This document shows, piece by piece, positions 57,890 to 64,000 of a DNA stretch of 64,000 nucleotides. The notes beneath the pieces are model-generated. The model saw nothing but the letters and a program-made list of their open reading frames with translations, searched no databases and was not told where the DNA came from. Source of the DNA: Mycteria americana (taxonomy: Eukaryota > Chordata > Aves > Ciconiiformes > Ciconiidae). Made by a program: the position numbers and the translations under genes. Position 1 is the first letter of the stretch, and every line of letters starts with the position of its first letter. The DNA lies in assembly GCF_035582795.1 (NCBI RefSeq), contig NC_134366.1, positions 33,527,661 to 33,591,660 of the forward strand, given 5' to 3'.

Positions 57890-60800
57890 TAGCATATATG
57901 AAAGAAAGGTTAAATAGCACAAAGGTGAACTTATAATTGAACCGACACATCCCACTCTCAGCTACAGCTGACCTGTTGCCATATAAAAGCCAAATTAATG
58001 AAAAGATGCCATACTGTGGTCACAGATTAGGATATTATTGCTGGAACAGTAATGAATGGTTATTAACTTTTACCCATGAGATGCTTATGTTTCACCACCG
58101 TGTGGGTCATACACTGTACAAATACAGTTGTAACATCCCTATCAGAATAGTTAGTTGGCTATTTAAACCAATTAGAGTGACTTAAGGCAACGTGTACTTA
58201 AAGTCTTGTTTAAACGTTAGGGCCTGGAAATGGTAAGCACACTCCCTCAGGTGGTGACACTAAATAAGCAGTATCAGTCACAGGGAGCTGATAGGAGCGT
58301 GGGTGTTCCCACTTTCCTGCTGGCCCGGTTCCAGCCGGTGGTGTGATGACAACGTGGCTCTATCTTGGCATTCAAATGCACAATGCTCCTTTAAAACGAC
58401 ATTTTTTGTAGCTGGCATAAGCAACGCTACCCCAAATCTTGTGAAATACTGAGTTTATAGTGGTCCAATGGCTGAGATAGATATGTTTCAGCTATGCTTA
58501 GCATCGAGACTCAGAAGCTGGGACAGAGCAGCCAGCTCTTATTTCCCCTCCCTCCCCATAAGGTCATTGCGGCAGCTGAGAATGGCTGAAACAGAAGCGA
58601 GCTTAGGCAATGCCGTCTTTTTGCATCCAGCTGTTCCCTGTATCCAGCCCTGGGAGGCAGGGAATTCCCACATAGTCAAGTCACAGGTGGTCTAATTTCT
58701 GTATGGCAATAAAAGTGGGTGGAAAAGATGGAGATGGGAGTGTGATCTGAAAGTAGGCCACTTAAAACTTCATGAGGAGTCATACATATGTAAAAATGCA
58801 CATACTAGAGTTGCTATGTCAATGGTCTGTTAGGAGCCATTTCTGCTTTTAACATGTCTGAATGGAAAAGATGAAATGAGGTGTCATTTCTTGTTTTCTG
58901 TTGAAAGACCTGTAGCTATCCTACTTTGACTAGCTAAGTTTTCAGAGTTTAATGTGTTGAGTCATTACAAATGCCAGCAGGCTGGGGCTTCAGCTCCTGT
59001 ACTCCTATTTCCTATCATGCAGCTGCTGGAGCTGCAGAGCAAACAGGCAGCTCGGGGAGAGCTGCCTGCAGCCAGCAGCCTGCAGCATTCTGCAGGTGTT
59101 GCTGGGCAGAAATAACCTGGGGCCAATTGGTAGCACCCACCTGCTTTCTGGCACGGGTGGAGGCAATATAAATCATCAGTGCAGGAGGAATGAGGGTAAT
59201 GTCCATCTTTGCTTGGTTAATGTGAAGCTCTGGGGTCTGCTGCTTTGGTGTATGGGCTAGCAGTGCTGAGATCCAAGTTGCTAACTCAATGCACAGTGCT
59301 GCTCCCTCCATTGACTCTAAGTTTTAAACGTCCAATATCTTACTAAAAAGCTAAGCAAACTGAAGGTAATGAATAGCAGTCAGGTAGATGATGTCAGTTA
59401 CCTGGACAGAAGCAAATAATCTATGCTATACTCTTCAGTAACGTGCAACTGTGTAGGTGCCACGTGCCAACAGGCCATAGGCATGGGAGCCCATAAGTAT
59501 TACTATTATTTTCATTAAAGGTTTATATGATAGATGTTACTTTCATCTGTCTCATATGATGATCAAATAATAACCTGTAAACAGCCGCTAGGCTCCACCA
59601 TCTGCTCTAATTCCCTATACTTTCTATTTTAAAATCCTAAAAAGAATAGGCAGAGATGTCATCTAAAAGCTAAAAATGATTTGCAGCTTTAGATGAGCTT
59701 CATGTGGATGCTTGGATGTTGCAAATGTCACGCTTGTGTACTTGCGAAGCTGTTCTCTATGGTTAGAAGTCAGGACCTTTGGCATGGTCTCCTATAAAAT
59801 CTTTCTCTTCTCTCCTCTTTTAGAAGAAAATGACAGTCTATCAGACAGTGGGTCCAACTAAGGATGCCTTCATCGTTTTATGAGAGGTGTTCATTATACT
59901 CGGGTTTCTTCTTTGACCAGTAAGATTGTTGCACCTGTATTTCCTTGCAAACTTCCTGGTTGTTTTGTGCAATATATCAGCATCTAGTTTGCTTGACTTT
60001 GTCTCTCATGTAGGTGTTATGCAGAACCAGTCCCACTTTCTGTTCTTACTGTCCTGGCTCAGCCCTAAAAAAATACATAGCATTCTTATAACTGGTTGAT
60101 TAGAGTCATCATAAAAGCCTAAGAATTGATGTAAGCAGTAGCAAGCTGCATCTTGTACTATGAGACCATCCTTTTGGTGATTGACACTGCTATGTCAATG
60201 AAACTTAAGCATGAGTGCACCATTATAATAGCAATTTTCCAACTGTCTCTCTGAGGCAGTCAGATTGGTTTTGAAATAAAACCACCCCATTGCTTCTGTT
60301 AAATACAGGAAATGTAGGAATATAAAACTCCTAATGCAAGTAGCTCTGCCTTTTAACTATTTCAGCTGCAGGCTGTAAGAACTTCTGGGAGCTGCCGTAT
60401 TGTTTGAATCTATCTGTATGAGCTGGGACTGCTCGAGCCTGTGCTGTGAAAATGTGCTGTGCTACACACCTTGTGAGGTGCTCCAGTGAAGTTCGTGGGA
60501 CTATTTGCCACGTGCATTTGGCTAGCAGAGCTCAGGTCTGAATTACTCACAGGCTTTTTAGTTCCTTCTGATTCAGGAAATGAGGGACAAAAAGAGTTTA
60601 ATTTAACAAATCTTTTCCAGATAACTGATATGTGCCTTGGAAGACTAAAGGTACTTAAAGATGTTAATATTAAAAGATTAAAGATCTCCGTTTAAGGGAG
60701 GAAGTGTTAAATTCACAAAAGTGTGGGAAAAATGAAACTGGTGCTTTGTGTTTACAGATAATTTAAACTGAAGAGAAAAATTAGTCCAGAGGTATTATTT

Positions 60801-63800
60801 TTACTGCATGATCATGAAGTTTCTTCCTGTCACTAACATTGCTCACGTAAAGCAGAATGACTCCTTTTGCTCTGCAGCACCAGGTTCCGTTAGCAAGGTG
60901 AAGCTGTTAGCAAAGACCCCTCCAGGAAAGTCACGAGTTTTGCCTTCATGAGAGCACATCGTGCTGCCATGTTTTTTTCCTCTTGCCTGTTTGGTGAGCA
61001 AACCAACCTGTGAGTTCATTCAGTGACCCAGTTCATACTAAGCAGAGAGATTTAAGCTTCCAACTTCTCTATGCAACTCCCTCTTAAATCTGTCTTAATG
61101 CAATTTCTAAAAATTGTTAGGTTAAAGCCAAGCTCTGTTGCTGACCACTTCTCAAAAGATCATTTTTGTAAAGGAATGCTGCCGTGGTGGTCTGTTAGGG
61201 GACTTGAGCCTGAAAACGTCTCCATTTTTACAGGTCAGCCCTTGTCAAGTGAATCTCAAACTGAACACCCCTTGCTTTTTCTGACTGCATCAGCTGGTAT
61301 AATAAATTAAGTCACCTCTCCTTTCAAACTGGTTTATATAGAAAACTTGCTTGATAAAATGCTTTGGTTCAAGTGGAAGATACATTGTGGCAGGAGCTGA
61401 ATTCTGTGAAACCTTCTAGCCAGTTGCATGACAACTGGCTGCTGCTCTCCAATTTTCTTTGCTTCACTGAATTCTGCCTGGTGAAAGTCTCGCCCAGGAC
61501 GACTCACGGAGCTGGCGAGCAGGAATCCCTAATAGCAGCAGCTCTGGATGTTGGCTCTTTGCTGTATGGCACCATAGCAATTTGGGAGTGGCTTTGTTTA
61601 ATTAATAATCAAAATACTCTACTTGCTGCCTTTAGTTTTATGAGGAAAGGCGGGGGGCGGGGGGAGAGTGTGCACCTGTGGCAGTAGTGAGGTTTAAATG
61701 TTATGGCAGCTAAATGGTAAAGACTTTTTTTGATCCATGGAGGATGATATAATTTTCCTTTCTCTTTGTGTGTTTTATGCAGGATGGTATTTCATTCTGA
61801 ACATGCTGGAGAGGGCATCCTAATGCAGGAATGCAGTTCTCAGTCAGCAAATCTGAGATGGCTAAAAGTTAATGCTGGGTTTATTGTGCTGGCTAAACAA
61901 TGGCTTGCAGCTAAGTTGTACAAAGAATGTTACTGCAGATTTACTAACAGGAAGTGAATTGGATATAAAACTAAATGCAAATAAAAGCTCCACCCTACAA
62001 TTTTGGAGGTTTTTTTGTTGTATCTTTCTCCATTTTTAAGGTTGCATTTTTCTCCAGTTCATGCTAAGTCAATGTTAAAGATATTAATGAAAGACCCAGC
62101 AACACTTCTTTCCCCATTAGCTGCAGGTGCCAGCACTGATATTTTGGAAGATAAATGCACATTTGGAGGCTGTAATAATAGCACTAGTTCTTTGTTTTAG
62201 TGACGATACCCCCCGCCCCATGGCCTATTCATAGATTCTGCACCATGTCCATCTTCAGAATAACAGTGCAGTCAGATTCAGGGCACTTCTTTCTTTCATT
62301 CATTTTTCATTTCATTCAAACTGTTGTAGAGGGATCAAAACTATGACTTCGGCAATCTTTTTGAAAGGGCAGACTGGAGATCCGAAGAGTTATTTTCTGT
62401 CAACCAAACACCTTTAAACTACTACTAATAAAAAAATCCCAACAAAGCTTCCCAGTACTTGCCTCACAGTGTAGAGCTACAGTCTGAAGCATAACAACTT
62501 TACAGTGGTATCACTAAAGTGTTTTGAGAAATGCTAATGTTTTTGTGCCCAATATTTGAGAGCCTCATCAAAGAATAGGGTTTTTGTTGTATCAAATTGT
62601 AATTTTGGAAAAAAAAATCTGTTTGGGAATGAAAAGTAAGACTTTTTCAAAATTTCTCATGCAAAAGAAATAAAAATTGTTTAGAAAAAGAAATTATTTT
62701 GGCTTCATTTCTCAAAATGAAATTGTGTTGCAGAGAATTGCCTGTGCTGCCTCTAACTTGTGGAGATCCAATTCTTACACACGGTAGTGTGGAGAATGCT
62801 TTAAGTGAAAGCATGAATCAGTTACAAAGTCAGCATTTTAGAAAGGATTTAACCAGGTGGACAGTCTGGTGGGAGATTGGTTAGATGAAATAGGTTAAGT
62901 CATAAGAAGATGGTGGGGAAAAATGTGACATGACAGACGAAATAAGTAGTTCTTCACAGGAGTCTTCCACTCTTGGTATAAAATAGGATAGGGGAATTTT
63001 GCCTTGTGGAGTAAAATGGAGAATCTAAGTGCTCCTTCAAGTTCAGCGAGGCTTTTGAAAATATTAGAGCAAAAGATAAAAATTTTTGAAGTTGTGATTC
63101 ATTCAACCTGCAACTCCAGGACAAACGGTCCCTGAAATTTGAGCAATTTTGGACTCAGCACTTGGGTCCACAACCCAGTTTTGCGTCTGGTGCCCACTGT
63201 TACTGAATTTACTCAGGACTCTCTACTTAGTCACCCTCATGTCCTTGCTGATTAGAAACACTTTGTTAAACTTGGGTTAGATGTTTAGCACTGCACAATG
63301 ACTACAGCTTTTACATTTGTGGAGGAGTTTGTTTTGGATATGAACCTCGGTCATTCCAGAGTTCTTGTTGGGCGTCTCAGTATGACATCTACAGCTTGGG
63401 TCCATTTTTTCTTTAAGGGACCTCTACCATTTATGCTTCCAAAAAGGAAAGCAAATAACCAACAGTTATAAACATATAAAGTCATTCATATAGATCAATT
63501 CAGTTATGAAACTTGTACTATTATAATAACAAAAAGAGAATTCATATCAATGGAGATGTGAGAGCACAGAGTGCTTGCGAGGTTGATGGTGTCACCTATG
63601 CCAGGGCTACCAGAGCAGAGCGATGTTATAAATGCACACAGCAGTGAAGGAATCAGCAGGTCACATCATAGCTATGTGAATGTTTGGAAAAGCTTCTGCT
63701 TTTGAGTGGAAAATTGTAGCTTTTGTGACATGATACCATGAGATATTTTAATCCCCGAAGGAATAAAATTGGCCTATGCAGCACTGCGGTGCCAGCATTA

Positions 63801-64000
63801 GCCAGGTGCCTTCGTTCCTATACCATTCCTTTCTCTCAGACACTGGAGAACTTCACCTTTCTTCTTGGGTGAGCTTTGCTATATTGCTGAATATCCCTTC
63901 CTTCACCAGGACTATATGAAGAGTTTCACTTCCTCCAGACATGGTTTTAAGGTTAAGCTAGCTGAGGGATGCCCATATGTCATGTGTAAATGCTCAGTTA
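57890..64000. other. Intergenic DNA at right end, no gene recognised
   Basis: Mostly AT-rich unique sequence. One compact GC-richer patch at 59,015-59,110 is dense in CAGCTG and CTGCAG motifs. Open frames reach 107 codons (61,364-61,687) without family resemblance. No AGR3 or AHR exon was seen. Confidence 0.5.
59044..59068 (+). repeat. Perfect GC-rich inverted repeat (10-base stem, GGGGA loop)
   Basis: CAGGCAGCTC at 59,044-59,053 and its exact complement GAGCTGCCTG at 59,059-59,068. It sits in a patch with repeated CAGCTG and CTGCAG hexamers. Confidence 0.85.

Noticed and set aside
58971-59311. 98-codon minus-strand frame ending at a donor-like AG|GTGGGT, considered as an exon
   Set aside because: No similarity to AGR3 or any other family, no partner exon, and the overlapping patch explains the unusual composition.
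50000-64000. CRISPR, operon or prokaryotic mobile system
   Set aside because: The window is plainly vertebrate nuclear DNA with spliced genes and avian repeats; no direct-repeat array with regular spacers was seen.

Overview
The window is vertebrate nuclear DNA from a bird. Genes are split into short exons with GT-AG introns. There are many fragments of CR1, the dominant avian LINE, and a solo endogenous-retrovirus LTR of a type common in neoavian birds. Most of the sequence is AT-rich, with one strong CpG island. I recognise two complete protein genes, TSPAN13 (tetraspanin-13, plus strand) and AGR2 (anterior gradient 2, minus strand). They are convergent neighbours. The same arrangement lies on human chromosome 7p21, where the order is BZW2, TSPAN13, AGR2, AGR3, AHR.

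Layout. 1-150: a well-formed polyadenylation site, plausibly the 3' end of the upstream neighbour (BZW2 by synteny; no coding exon seen). 150-21,400: intergenic DNA with CR1 fragments at about 1.85, 2.2, 6.7-7.15 and 14.5-14.9 kb. 21,400-22,500: CpG island holding the TSPAN13 promoter and first exon. 21,958-38,709: TSPAN13 coding region, six coding exons and 203 codons, with a 12.4 kb first intron and a 3' UTR ending near 39.36 kb. 39.4-44.2 kb: gap between the convergent genes, holding the solo LTR (43,492-44,080). 44,215-about 49,985: AGR2, one non-coding and seven coding exons (171 codons), with a TATA-like box at 50,011-50,020. 50-64 kb: intergenic, with CR1 at 55.7-55.95 and 56.9-57.9 kb. 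I found no AGR3 or AHR exon there.

The two genes have no known joint pathway. TSPAN13 is a four-pass membrane organiser. AGR2 is a secretory-pathway member of the protein disulfide isomerase family, with a CPHS active site and a KTEL ER-retention tail. The most notable observation is that TSPAN13 intron 2 has the hallmarks of a U12-type (minor spliceosome) intron: a GTATCCTT donor, a TCCTTAAC branch site and a 13 nt branch-to-acceptor distance. I found no exotic or clearly undescribed system. The other findings are candidate regulatory motifs, hairpins and repeat arrangements that need computation or expression data to judge.
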